From NCBI RefSeq assembly GCF_002775205.1, contig NC_036450.1:6446479-6510478 (forward strand): a stretch of DNA of 64,000 nt, given 5' to 3'. The notes beneath the pieces were generated by a model. The model saw nothing but the letters and a program-made list of their open reading frames with translations, ran no database searches and had not been told where the DNA came from. Of this stretch, positions 12,001 through 22,081 are shown one piece after another. The position numbers and the translations under genes are program-made. This DNA is from Xiphophorus maculatus (taxonomy: Eukaryota; Chordata; Actinopteri; Cyprinodontiformes; Poeciliidae). Position 1 is the stretch's first letter; each line of letters starts with the position of its first letter.

Positions 12001-15000
12001 TAATGGATGGATGGATGGATAGATAGATGGATGAACTAATGGATGGATGGACTGATGAATGGATGAGTGAACTAATGGATGGATGGATAACTTAGTTGAT
12101 CTGAATTGTGGCTCCAGTCTATGGAAACATTTATATTCTTCCTCTTTCAGGCTCACATTTCTCCAAATCCTACATTTTAACTAAATGTTCCTGCAGTTTA
12201 TAAAATAACTGATTTTCAAGCTTTTCACATGTTTTTTTTTTCTCTACCAGTGAATGTTTAGGGTGTTTCAATCGTTGTTTACCAGCCCGGCCAACGCTGA
12301 GCAGTCTACGGTTACCTGAGTCCCACAGGGAGTATCTGAGTCGCAGGCGGCACGTCGGCGAAGAGCCCTTTATCTCCGGAGAGATTAGAACTGAACTCTG
12401 AAGAGACTCTGCCCCCACTGCACTCACTGACATGAACCAGCCTGGATGGCAGGAGACAGTACATGTTTTCATTTAAGCTATAAAGATTAAAGTTTCCTGA
12501 CTAATCTGTTCTAATGATGCTTCATGCTACCAGCTGATATCTATGGCTTTATCATCACCTGTTAATGATATTTAACAGCAACATATTTTATTTACAGTGC
12601 CTTTCAAAAGTATTGCACCGCTTGAACATTTTGTCATGTTACAACCAGAAATTTCATTGTATTTTTCATCATGTTTTGAAACGCAGACGAGTAAAGTTTT
12701 GAATAAAAGGGTGCTCCATAAAAAAATACATGCCACACCATTCAGATTTTTACGAATTAAAAATTAAGGTCAAAACAAATGTTCAAAATATTTGCCGTTC
12801 AGTTAGAGGTGCTTCTGTATGGAATAACTCTGTGAAGCTAAAACTTTGTTTTTCATTTTTTAAATTTACAAAAATTATTTGCTAAATAAATAAAAACAAG
12901 GTTTTATTATGATTGTTTCTTATTTATGAGTTTATCTACAGGCTGTCTGCAGCTTTGATTGTATGTATAAAAAAGTGAAGATATAATAAGCTTTTACTGA
13001 CACTTTTTTTGGTTTATACCTATAATTCTACCATTGCCAGGAATTATATTGTTTATTAGTTTTTTTATTTTGTTTTTTTCTGCGTTGTCGGTTTTTGACT
13101 TCTGTATGAAAAGATTTAAATGACTGAATATTTTTTATTTATATATATATATATTTTTGCAAACCATGCATAATTTTCACGTTACTTCATAATGATGCAC
13201 TACTCTGTGTTTACCTGTCACTTCGAATGGTAAAAAAAACTAAACACACATTTTAATGGTAATGTAAGAAAGATTTATGGGGTGTCCATACTTTTGCAAG
13301 GCACTGCACACAAAAGTACATCAGTAACAAATAATCAGGGATAAGCATAATGAGAAAAGATTGTTTTAAGATCTTTAGACAACGAACATAATATAACATA
13401 ACGCATATTTTGAGACAAATTTAAACATAAAATAAAGTATTTTCAATCAGTTTCTTGGCAAAAATGCTCCAAACGTGTTCAGAAAGCCTTTTGTACTTCA
13501 ACAATTGTTTCTGTGTTATGTAAAAATTTAAGAAAATGTAATTTTACACCTGTAGCTGTGCCGGTGGTGTAGTCGGAAGTCGGTCCGCTCTCCGGCAGCT
13601 CGCCCCCGCTCTGAACTCGCTGCCATTTGTATTCCTCACCAACAGATTCAATCCTCCATCCACACACTCCTTCATCCTCAAAGTCACACTCAAATGATTT
13701 TCCAGAGTACCCTTTAGAGAGTTTAGTTTTCAAAAAAGAAAAACTGTCATATATCAATTCACATTCAAAACTACTAATGTCCAGACTGTACCAGCCGTTA
13801 GGAAGTAGGCTAACGGCTAGTAGCTTCAACTTACCACAGTTTTGCTCGTCGCTGCAGTCGGAACAATCACACACAAAGTCACATTTCCCTTCAGGAGTCT
13901 CACACCGCGAAGACCCCGAAGCACAAACTGCGCAAAAAGACGAAATATCCAGTGAAGTTTAGTCTGTAGCTGAATAGATATCAAGTGTAAACATGTTCAC
14001 TTTACAAGAGTTTATTTTTGATGGAGATATACATTTTCAATTTAAAACATCTATGCTTTTATTCTTAAACATATTTTAAGGGTATTATTACAAAAATGAT
14101 AGTTTTTATAGTTTTCCAGCCGAATTTGTTTTTAAAAACAATATTAATTTAGATAATATGTGGAAGTTGACGCAAGCTAAGCTAATGATGCTAACCTACG
14201 TTCCGTTTAGAAAATTTAAGCAGTGGCTATTCAATTTGAATGAATCAAACTTACTTTTAACTTGTAGTATGTATGTAAAATTTACTATAAATCAAACCTA
14301 CTTTTACTAAGTAGATTTAACCTGTGAGTAGATTGGCAATTCAGAAAGCACAGTATTATGAACCTTTGATAGTTTTCTTGTATAAACATTTTTTTTGCTA
14401 TGCTAACTGTATAAACAGATGCTAAAATTTTCTATACCTGATGAAACGACTCTAAAAGACAATAATTTCCCCCTCCTTAGAAAACCACATATATGAATCA
14501 AATTATAAAAACAAACATATTTGTTAGTAACTTCGTTAGTTTGCGAATCAAGCTATATGAGCATTCACCCATAATTTTGTTAGCAAAAAATCGTATCTTA
14601 GTATAATAGCACCTAAAATTAATTGTGTCATAAGTATACAAAAGTAATAGTCCTCTCTCTTTAAATAAAGTATAATATGTTTTTTCTATGAACTGCAACT
14701 AAAATTTATAGAGGAAAATACTCATAATTAAACTGGCATCATTTTGACTGCTGGTTACATTTAGTCCTAGGGGTAGCATCCATATTTGAATTAAATCTAA
14801 TCAAAATAAAGAAAATTTCCTGTACCAAGACAGTTTTGTTCACAGATTTACGGCCTAGCATGCCCTAGGCTAAACAATTCTGATTAAATTAGTTACAAAA
14901 TAAGATGCTTTTTCACTAGCTAGCTTAGCAGCAGCTATGAGCAGCTGTTAGCTTAACACTGGAAAGCTGTTAGCCTAATTCCTTAATTTCGTCATGATTC

Positions 15001-15942
15001 TCCAAACTAATCTCACTCTAAATGTTGCAGTTTGGTTTAACATCCTAATGTGAATCAAATCTATTTAAAAGAAGAATTATAATCAAAGAAGTGTTATGTC
15101 CTTCTGCTTGACGCTTGCACTAAATATATTACATGAAGTTCTTCTAAACTCTTTATCAGGATATTTCTAAAAATGTAGCTATGACCCAGAATGCATCAGG
15201 CTCAAAGGCCAGAGTAGTAAACATACTTTTCACATTTTTATAATAAAATGTTTAATTGATCTGATGCTTCTAATATGAAATGTCATGTTTTCATTTACTT
15301 TAAGTGGAAAATCATCATAATTAACAGAAATAAAGGTCTTAAACATCAGTCTGTGTGTAATTCATCTATATTCCTGAAATACTGTTTTCAGTAACATCCT
15401 TATCTATTAAATATGACTATATATGCTCTTTGGTTCATTGTAGACCAGCATATGCCATTTATTAGACTTTTAAAAAATGTTTAATCAAAAATAATTGTTA
15501 ATAATAATGAATTGTTTACTTTAAACAATCTTAAATCTTTCTGAAAAGTTACTTTTAAGTAGTGTTTGTCTTATTTTGAGTGCAATAATACATTTGGACT
15601 AGACACTTGACAAAAAATACTTGGAAAGTTGTTGTGTTTTTGCAGTGACGTATTCAACAAATAGGTCACCCATAATTTATGATGTAACTGGTGCAATAAA
15701 GTTATGACATCTTAATAAACCCATAAAACTTTCTGAATTCAACAAACTTGCAAGAGTCTGACTCTCTTTAATTTTGATTATTTGAAGCTAATATCATCTC
15801 TGAGTGTTGATTTTTAAAATTTTAATAAAAGTTAACCAATTTTCAACCACCTAAGTCATTAATTTAAAGTAATTTTTAATTTTTTCTTACCGCGCTGCAA
15901 ACAAAACAGCAACAGGATCGTCGAGCTCCAAAAACGCAGCAT
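1..15942 (-). CDS. mamdc4: MAM and LDLa domain protein, apical endosomal glycoprotein (3' end beyond window)
   Basis: Multi-exon gene; exons in transcript order: 15891-15942, 13835-13927, 13550-13711, 12316-12441, 11388-11621, 11186-11311, 10950-11105, 10696-10799, 10184-10339, 9682-9772, 7105-7221, 6579-6671, 6351-6485, 6132-6277, 5189-5297, 5013-5117, 3967-4101, 3738-3865, 2354-2570, 2143-2280, 1434-1561, 1274-1364 and 1-78 (runs off the edge). Every junction is GT-AG and the phases agree, giving about 973 codons. Exon 1 encodes a signal peptide ([17 protein letters not shown]). LDLa modules lie in exon 2 ([17 protein letters not shown]), exon 6 ([17 protein letters not shown]) and exon 11 ([17 protein letters not shown]). 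Five MAM domains follow, recognisable by C.FE..LC.W starts, GP..CNLSF middles and D..I..D ends; a sixth begins at the left edge ([10 protein letters not shown]). MAM/LDLa order and the phpt1 neighbour fit MAMDC4 (endotubin), an endosomal glycoprotein of absorptive epithelia. MALRD1 is a less likely alternative. Introns 1365-1433 and 6278-6350 are only about 70 bp. Confidence 0.88.
301..1218. repeat. Palindromic repeat element with long inverted arms
   Basis: The left end (AAATCTAAC, 301-309) is the exact reverse complement of the right end (GTTAGATTT, 1210-1218). Matching continues inward through the TGTTTGTGC, AAAGATTTT and GCTATCAT blocks. Each arm also holds tandem-like units built on 'TTTGTGCAGCA' or its complement, and the centre is near 720. 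A related copy lies at 39,693-40,470. It contains no gene and most resembles a MITE/foldback element. Its right end is about 50 bp from the splice donor of mamdc4 exon 1274-1364. Confidence 0.7.
1715..1850. repeat. MITE fragment
   Basis: Contains GCTATGTTCACACAGCAGG and an inverted partner-like GTGTGAACAG further on, a pattern common in short fish DNA-transposon remnants. It sits in a mamdc4 intron with no coding potential. Confidence 0.4.
3355..3640. repeat. Interspersed repeat with GTTGCTAGGTAAC palindromes (copy 1)
   Basis: Shares a series of blocks with 5,905-6,110 and 61,825-62,055: 'gctcagctt(g)ggttgctagg', 'ggaggttt', 'ttattg(c/a)caaaaa', 'tttttagaagca(g/a)..gagac' and 'gtgaattttg'. 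It lies in the mamdc4 intron between exons 3738-3865 and 2354-2570. Confidence 0.55.
5905..6110. repeat. Interspersed repeat with GTTGCTAGGTAAC-like motif (copy 2)
   Basis: Diverged copy of the 3,355 element with GTTGCTTGGTAAC at 5,921-5,933. It ends about 20 bp from the splice donor of mamdc4 exon 6132-6277. Confidence 0.5.
6745..7068. repeat. AT-rich MITE with terminal inverted repeats
   Basis: The left end ATGGTGCAATAAG pairs with the right end (reverse complement ATGGTGTAGTAAG). The interior is the 'tctagaaaatttctgag' low-complexity family also seen near 34.1, 35.7, 38.1 and 49.9 kb. Confidence 0.55.
7277..7530 (+). repeat. Left terminal inverted repeat of the Tc1-like element
   Basis: About 250 bp matching the reverse complement of 8750-9009 with about 7 mismatches. 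It contains outer (near 7288) and inner (near 7518) copies of the AAAAAGTATGGAATCA motif, the likely transposase binding sites. Confidence 0.92.
7572..8594 (-). CDS. Tc1-like DDE transposase, full length
   Basis: 340 aa, no stop or frameshift. I chose the ATG at 8592-8594 ([16 protein letters not shown]), which gives the usual family length of about 340 aa; an in-frame ATG at 8697-8699 would add 35 residues unlike the family. The N-terminal half has paired-type helix-turn-helix DNA-binding regions (about residues 8-55 and 68-125) separated by an AT-hook-like GRPRK (59-63). The catalytic triad is present: D153 in FSDES, D244 in FQDDNASCH and E279 in NPIENLW, giving the DD34E spacing typical of Tc1 transposases. 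The protein cuts the element's inverted repeats and reinserts the DNA at TA. Key residues are all present, so activity is plausible but not shown. Confidence 0.95.
   Translation of the reverse strand: MAPTREMSLETKERIVKLLEEGNPSRMVAKDVGCSQSAVSKIWTKYKQHGMVVKAKRTGRPRKTSKRQDKQLKTICLENRKSTTKQMKHKWEEVGVNVCDRTVRNRLKEMGFQYRKAKRKPALTPKHKRTRLQWAKERQSWTVDDWMKVVFSDESRICIGQGDDAGTFVWCRSSEIYEEACLKKTTKFPQSLMIWGCMSGKGTGEMTVVNSSINAQVYIDILDSFLIPSIEQMFGDDEIIFQDDNASCHRAKTVKAFLEERHIQSMSWPANSPDLNPIENLWWRLKKMVHKKGPTSKADLATAIKESWHQIDAEYCLSLIKSMPHRLKAVIKAKGGATKY
8755..9009 (-). repeat. Right terminal inverted repeat of the Tc1-like element
   Basis: Mirror copy of the left arm. Differences include GGCTTTC for GGCCTTC and AAGCACAGG for AAACACAGG. 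It ends at the TA dinucleotide 9010-9011. Confidence 0.92.
9012..9680. other. Rest of mamdc4 intron 10 beyond the Tc1 element
   Basis: AT-rich intron sequence between the transposon and exon 9682-9772. The minus strand stays open for about 140 codons (down from 9,432) without matching any family I recognise. It is probably chance or an old repeat. AAGATGGC/AAAATGGC motifs recur on the plus strand. Confidence 0.4.
10477..10566. repeat. (CCAT)n microsatellite
   Basis: About 22 tandem CCAT units with a few CCAC variants, in the intron between mamdc4 exons 8 and 9. Confidence 0.95.
11967..12089. repeat. (ATGG)n microsatellite, interrupted
   Basis: ATGGATGG runs broken by 'gagctaatgg' and 'aactaatgg' spacers, in the mamdc4 intron between exons 4 and 5. 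Confidence 0.9.
12595..13306. mobile_element. Non-autonomous Tc1/mariner-type element (MITE)
   Basis: The left end CAGTGCCTTTCAAAAGTATT is mirrored at the right by AATACTTTTGCAAGGCACTG-like sequence (right end read as ATACTTTTGCAAGGCACTG). A TA precedes the left end. The fragment 'gtcatgttacaaccagaaa' next to the left end is typical of a very common fish Tc1-derived MITE. There is no transposase frame. It lies in the mamdc4 intron between exons 3 and 4. Confidence 0.75.
13928..15890. other. mamdc4 intron 1
   Basis: About 2 kb of AT-rich intron between the signal-peptide exon and the first LDLa exon. I see scattered GCTAA/TAGC motifs but no exon, RNA gene or recognisable mobile element. Confidence 0.7.
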
Positions 15943-16100
15943 ATTTTCCCTCCCTTCACATCTCAGTCTGAAAACTGTCCATGGAAATTTCACCAGCCGA
16001 TCCGACCTTTATTTCCCAGAGATAAAAGGCGGACTTTAAAATTACCCAGCATGCAAGTGACAGCCATAAAACACCCCCGGGGAACAGCGAACATCTGTAT
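15943..16100 (-). promoter_or_regulatory. Presumed mamdc4 5' UTR and proximal promoter
   Basis: This is the first 160 bp upstream of the mamdc4 start codon. It contains a GATA-type motif (AGATAA, plus strand near 16,019-16,026) and an AT-rich TTTTAT element in gene orientation. The assignment rests on position; no transcription start can be proven from sequence alone. Confidence 0.3.
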
Positions 16101-17583
16101 GTTGCTCAAGAGATACTTGTACGTGCTGGAAGTAAATGTAATAAATACTATGTACTAACTTTAATATATCATAAAGGAAATTGTTTTTTTTGTTTCTTTA
16201 ATAACTTCCTCCTTCCTGTTTGGCAATTCAGCACATGAACAAAACATTTCACTGTAAATAATGACAATATCTTACCTGATTCAGCAGTATTTTCACAAGA
16301 TCTTTGAGTTCAGGTCTGGAGTCGATTTGTACATTTTCCTCTCCTGCGCAAATCAGTTCAATTCTCATCTCCCTTCAGTGTTCTGTCTGGATTTTCTCTC
16401 ATTGACTTGGATTTCTCCAGTAGAATTTAAACCAAGCCAATCAGGAAACAGAGGAGACATTGTCAACAATAATGCTGATTTTCTGTGATGTTTTAGAGTT
16501 GTACTCTGACTGTACTTTTAGCAATGGCAGCAGAGGAATAAACGAAACCATTTAGTCCGTGTTGGCCACGGTTCCAAATATTAACAGCCATCTTTGTTTG
16601 GCTTATTGCTTCTCTCTTTGCAATCTCATAATAATGACTTTGAAAGTTGAAATGATTTCTTTTGTAAACGTAAGTATGACTTCTTGTTGGGCTTTTTTGG
16701 CTTCTGTAGGTAACAGATGTTAAAGAACAGGACAGATTTTCTCCACTAAGTCACAATTTTTGTTGCATAAACATGTGAAAATATTAATATTTGGTCAACC
16801 GCTAAGTGTATTGACTTTATTATTTGAAAACAAGAAGCAGTTGTTCATGAAGTGGATTTCAAAATTGCCTTTTCAGAACCTCAGAAGCTTTTATTGCTGT
16901 ATTTCAAAGTTGCTTGTTCTGATTTCCCAATTTGAAATACAGGAAAAACTGCCTCGAATTTGAGATCCTTACTGGAAAAGTTGGAAATCTCATATTCAGT
17001 ATATCTTCTGTCGTGCATCTTTATTATTGGCCATCTTATTTAAATGTTTGATGCATAGAAAGTACAGAATTATGTTGTGATTTTTTTCAGTAATTTTCAC
17101 ATTAAAAGAACCAAAATCCAAAGTAGATTTAATTGAAAGGTTTCTTTATAATCAGAAATATGAAATAATGCAGGAAACAAAATGTAACAAAGGACCATTA
17201 CATCAAATTTAAACAAAAAAAAAATTACGTATTTTAGTAATTATTTACTATCTTTACCACAGGAGTTCAACTCTTTTTCAATAACACAAAGAAAACATAA
17301 TGTTCACCCTGTAAAACTATCAACATTTACATTTTTTACTCCACATAATCTGGACTTAAAAACCGATTATGCTAATATGTAGCTAGTATTTTGAATATTA
17401 GCACAACTGAAGGAGGTTGTAAAAACTGTAAATGAGATTTAACACTAATGTATCAAGTTAACAATGACAACTATGCATTAGTTGTCCCTTCTTGATGCAG
17501 TGAATAATTGATGAAGTGTCCATCTATCAAAGTTTCAAAGGTTGAAACTGAATGACAGTCCAGAATATTTAATCCTATTTATG
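16101..17583. other. Intergenic DNA between phpt1 and mamdc4
   Basis: AT-rich sequence. The only open frames are short, without supporting splice or protein signals. The phpt1 3' UTR must occupy its right end (below 17,584), and a weak ATTAAA signal for it lies near 17,567-17,572 on the minus strand. Confidence 0.6.
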
Positions 17584-19074
17584 TCAGTAGCCTTCGTTAT
17601 CCCAGGTCACCTCATAGTCTGGGTACTTCTCCTTCAGTTTCTCTGTGGTCTCTGCATGGTTTGCTCTTCCATAGCCCTGAAACAACAAGCCAAACATTAA
17701 CCTCCCGTCACAGTAACAGTAATTTTAAAAAAAGCATTAATTCAGGCCACATTGTTTCTCCGTACCAAGGAGTATCCGTACACATGGATCTTCTTGGCTT
17801 CTGGATTATGTTTTATCCTGCCTCCTCCGATACACTCGCAGTCCAGCAGGCCTCCGTCCTCCAGCTCCGCAGAAACCCTATCGTAGATATCACCTGCTCC
17901 AAACAGCAGGGGTGTTTTATCAAATATTATGTGCAAACTGAAATAAGAACTTATAAAAATGGTAATTATCACTTTTAGTTTTAGATTTCATAATGGATAG
18001 CACAGAAAAGGTCATTTTGAATTCCCTCCTGTTGAAATCTCCTACAAAATTTCATGACTTGATGTTTTGCACCATGTGAGGATATTTTGTCAATTGGTAA
18101 ATCTTTAAATTATTATGTAAGAGATTCAAATATAAAAAAAATATTTTAATGAATTTGCACAAAAATCAAATCTAATTCAGTGTTGAGGTCAACTTTTTAC
18201 ATTTCCAGGCTCTGATAATACGAACTCCCTCAAAAAACAAGCAAAACAAACAAAAAGATAAAATTATCAGGAAGGGGAAAAACGGAGAAATCTTAAATGT
18301 CATTTAAGGTGTTCAATTAAAAAATTTACAGAATATTCTTTATATTCATGAATTTATATCCTTATTTACATCATTATATCAAAATGGAGACAGCAATTCC
18401 TAAAAATGGAAATTAATGAAATAAATAAATAAATAAGCCTTTACTTAGAGACAAAAAAATAGTCCATACAGTTAGAAAAAAATCAGTAAGAAAATTCTTG
18501 AATTTTTATTGATTGGTGAGAAATTTAAGATAATACATTAATATCCAAAATATGTTGAAGCATAATATTCTTACAGTATCTAAATGTTGTACTTAACAAA
18601 CTCAGGTTAAGTCATTTATTTATGTAACGCTTTGTTATCATCTTCTGAAAACTAATAAGAAACATCTAGGTAATACTTGATGAATTTGGCATTTGAAGAG
18701 TTCCAACAAAACATAAATTTATAATTACAGCCTACTTCGAATGAATAATTGTTTTTATGCATATATTATATTTGATGGCAAAATTTGTTAGAGCATTTAT
18801 AAAGTCCCAGAAAGAACTATAGCCGTTTCAAACGTATTTTTCAGTTAAAATTTTTTGTGTATTTGGTTTGAAATCATTTCTTTTTATGGCCCCAATTTAG
18901 CTCCATACAGAGTGTTTTATGGCAGTTTCAGTATTCACCGTGGTACTCAGCCCAGCCGTATCCTCGGACTATATCTATCTCCGAGTCGTCTCCTTCCTCT
19001 CGGCTGTAAACCCGGATCACGATGTATTTAAAAACCCCAGAAGGGTCGATGTCTGCCCGCGGTATGTTAGCCAT
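17584..19074 (-). CDS. phpt1: 14 kDa phosphohistidine phosphatase
   Basis: Three exons with GT-AG junctions: 18939-19074, 17766-17893 and 17584-17676, giving 118 aa plus TGA. The order of motifs matches the family: start [20 protein letters not shown], the catalytic-histidine segment [10 protein letters not shown] (H45, equivalent to human His53), then [24 protein letters not shown] and the C-terminus [17 protein letters not shown]1 is a small cytosolic enzyme that removes phosphate from phosphohistidine in proteins. I chose the ATG at 19072-19074 because MANIP aligns with the usual family start and has G at -3 and +4. An in-frame ATG 10 codons upstream and a spliced extension are possible. 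The neighbour mamdc4 is also adjacent in human. Confidence 0.93.
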
Positions 19075-19330
19075 GACAGCCGCTGCTTTGGTCTGGGAGC
19101 ACATCTCCCAGCTCTTTAGCAAACCGAGCACCAAAGCAAGCAACAGCAGACCGAAAGCGCGGACTTTATCGTCAAACTCCAGCCCCTGCGACTGTGCGAC
19201 GAAAACCCCAGCGGACGGTTGTGATAGTAGTTGGACGTTAGGAGAAAAATTAAAAGGAAAGTGCTCTCAAACCTGCGCCGCCATGATGCGGCTAACGAAA
19301 AACACGGTCACTTCCGGTTTGGGCAAACGA
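19075..19330 (-). promoter_or_regulatory. phpt1 5' region: ETS-type promoter motif, upstream ATG and possible mini-intron
   Basis: ACTTCCGG on the plus strand at 19310-19317 (CCGGAAGT in gene direction) is a classic ETS/GABP site of TATA-less promoters. The upstream ATG at 19282-19284 has a strong context (A at -3, G at +4). Unspliced, it reads MAAQV and then a stop. It is in the phpt1 frame, and an 81-nt segment (19192-19272) starting with GT and ending with AG could be removed to join it to the main frame. Confidence 0.5.
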
Positions 19331-19861
19331 TGTGGAAAACTTTAAATGTTAATTTAGTAATTTAAGCTACATACTAACAGTGCAAAAATGTTTACTACGC
19401 AGCTAAATCGCGAATTGTTTCTATTACTTTATTAAACGTTAAGACAAAAGGCGTTTATCTTTTTCACTTAGCTTTTATTCTGAAGGCTAACAGGAAGCTG
19501 CTGTTCGCGCTCCACTACCAACTATACGTCAAGACGCCCGCCTTATTGTGAGGGTCATATTTGGCTAACAAAACGCCAAAAAATGTGTTTTGAAGCAGAG
19601 TTTTCGAAAGATAGTGCCACAAAAAGTGTTACAATAAATATTAAAAAAAACTTTGGTTAGTTACTGTATGTTTATATAAATTTACGTCTAATACAGATGA
19701 TCATTGAAACAAGGCTGTATAGGTTTATGACATTTGCAGCTTTACTGCTCCAGGTTCAACGTCCATAGTTCAAAATACCATAAATAAATCACTAACAATC
19801 ATTCATGAAATACACTCCTGTAATCCATTTGCAGACTAAACATTTAAGGAACCTCAGTCAG

Positions 19862-20526
19862 GATGTACAGTAATGGTCACAAACAACATTTTTATTCAAC
19901 AAAAATTCAACACAGAGCAGGCAGGTGTTGGCAGGAGAAGGAGCTCTTCCAGAGGAAGATTCTGGCAATACACTGGAGGAACAATGCAAACCAGAGGATG
20001 AAGGAAAAAAACATTTATTTGATTTGTTGTTGTACTGCCTCATTGGCCGGGCTGTTGAAACCTCAAATTTTAGTGGCTCTCTTGAAGTTGTTCATACCAC
20101 ACATAAATGGCTCTCAGAAAAGGCTTGGGCTGAATTTAACGAGGAGGAAATTCATAGTGACTCTCAAGAAGATTTTCAAATACGTACATCTGTAAAACCT
20201 TGGGGAAATCCAGTAAAGTTGTGGGAAGTTTACTCCTGTCAGAAAATACAGAACTGGACAAAACAGTTGTGGCGGCTTTCTTGAAATGTCTGAGGAAACC
20301 TGTTGGGAAACCGTCCTTAGTTAAGCATTTTTTCAGAGGCCTGGGTAAAGCCGTATGCACACCCTTAAAAAAGACAACATCTGAGAAGTCCATCCAACAT
20401 GTGCAGTGTCTAGTCTGCCAAAACGAGACCACCTGGGATGAAACTGAAAATTCAGCGGTTGAGGAACCCTGCATTGAAGATCATGCAGGAGAAGAGGAAG
20501 CACCACCAGGTTCTGATTTAAAATAA
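19862..20526 (+). pseudogene. Frameshifted ORF of unknown identity
   Basis: One frame is open from 19,874 and reads like protein (..KKHLFDLLLYCLIGRAVE.., ..THKWLSEKAWAEFNEEEI..). At about 20,180 sense shifts to another frame (..TLGKSSKVVGSLLLSENTEL.., ..RKPVGKPSLVKHFFRGLGKA..), which continues to TAA at 20,524-20,526. An extra two bases near 20,179 would explain the break. There is no clear ATG in frame. I do not recognise the family. Downstream is a repeat tail (20,560-20,755), so this may be a retrocopy or an exon of a lost or mobile gene. A short intron bridging the frames cannot be excluded. Confidence 0.4.
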
Positions 20527-20559
20527 AAACCTGGGAATCAAACCTGTGGCATCCAGTCT

Positions 20560-20755
20560 GAGGACTCCTTTAGACCTCCTTATGCAGGTATGCATTTCAG
20601 CAAGTGAGACTTGGAGGGAAGTCTGTAATCCAACTCCGGATAAGCGTAAGAAAATGGATGAATGGTTGTCTCTAAGCATACAATGGTTTTCTCCGGGTAC
20701 TCTGGTTTCCCCCCAAATTAATCTCCCTTTGGGATCAATTAAATATATTTGAATT
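20560..20755 (+). repeat. LINE/SINE-like 3' tail repeat
   Basis: Contains 'ccggataagcgtaagaaaat' followed by 'ggatgaatgg' and later 'ccctttgggatcaattaaat', sequences typical of the 3' tails of abundant fish retroposons. No reverse transcriptase is visible nearby. Confidence 0.55.
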
Positions 20756-21029
20756 GGCCCAGTGGGTTTCTGTAGGTGTCTGTTTTAGCATTTCTGTCTG
20801 AGTATTGTTTGTGAAAGGTGTTCCTCAGACAATCCCTTTACTTTTGTAGACCAGACTCAGCGAACGTCCATCAGAACAAAAATTATTCTGTTGTGGGTGT
20901 CAGTGTCCAACTAAAATGAATATAGCTGCCTTGTAAGGTCCTAATACCTTATAACATTTACAATAATTGTGTTTAAGTTTCCTTTGTTTGTATTTACTGT
21001 TTGCACTGATTGTGTTTATTCACAACATT

Positions 21030-21200
21030 TGGATAGTTAAGTCATTTTAAGCTTGTTTGTTTAGTAGTTCAGTCATTTTAAGCTTGTTTTTTTAGTAGTT
21101 CAGTCATTTTAAGCTTGTTTGTTTAGTAGTTCAGTCATTTTAAGCTTGTTATTTAGTAGTCAAGTCATTTTAAGCTTGTTATTTTAGTAGTTAAGTCATA
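21030..21200. repeat. Tandem repeat, about 31-bp unit
   Basis: Five imperfect copies of a unit built on 'agtcattttaagcttgtt' plus 'tagtagttc'. Confidence 0.9.
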
Positions 21201-21530
21201 TTGAGGCGCTAGCATGTTGATACTAGCATGTTGACTAACACAAAATTACTCCATTCAGCATGCTAACATTAGTGTATAAAGTAAAATTACCCAAAATGCT
21301 AAGGTTAAATGCTATCAGTATCATCTGTGGTACCTCCTGTATGTTGATTTACTCCATTCAGTAGGATAAACATAGCTAATAAATAAAAAATAGTTTAAAA
21401 TGCTTTTTTTAGGTAAAAAAAACTAATGTTAGCATAACGACTATCACTAGCAAGAAGGGGGAACAGCATGTTGACACTAGCAGTGGGATGTGCGTAAATG
21501 CTTTCAGTAACATGGTGACTTACATCAGTG

Positions 21531-21620
21531 GTTCCCACAGTGTGGGGCGCGCCCCCTAGGTGGGGCGCAGTGCCATTGCAGGGGGGCGCAGGAAGTGGTA
21601 TGGATGAATTAAAAAAAAAA
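21531..21620 (+). mobile_element. End of a hAT-like element
   Basis: 'cagtggttcccacagtgtgg' followed by 'ggcgcgccccctaggtgggg' is the characteristic end of a widespread fish hAT-type MITE. I could not place a matching opposite end with confidence. Confidence 0.5.
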
Positions 21621-22081
21621 CAACAAACACAGTTACACAAAAGTGATTCACTATAAAGATGGTTTGTAGTTTTTGTTGCAACCTGAAGTGTGAAATAAAC
21701 TTCAGTGGAGTTTGAAAACAAAATGTGTGCTTTATGTCTGGTTGAACGATGTGTGCCATGTTGATTCTTTTTTCTTTTTTGGGGGGGGATTTTTTTCATT
21801 TATGACAAACCAAATAACCCAAATTATTGCTGTTCATTTTCGACAGTGTAGCTTTACAAACCAGACCAAACAGCCTCATTAAATACAAACTTATTGGCCG
21901 TCTGGTGTCACTGAAAGATTGTGTTGTATTATGAATCTAATTAAAAACACAAACAGTTCAAATAAATGCCAGTCCTGCAGATGATGGCGAAGCAGATATA
22001 CACTGAAGTTGCTGGAAGAAGCAATAACAACAAAAACCAAAAGTCCTGTACGTTTCTTTTCTTCACAGCATGATGTTGTAT

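Noticed and set aside
19925..20284. Considered as a normal single-exon gene
   Set aside because: The frame has no ATG at its start and loses protein-like sequence at about 20,180, where another frame takes over; listed as a pseudogene instead.
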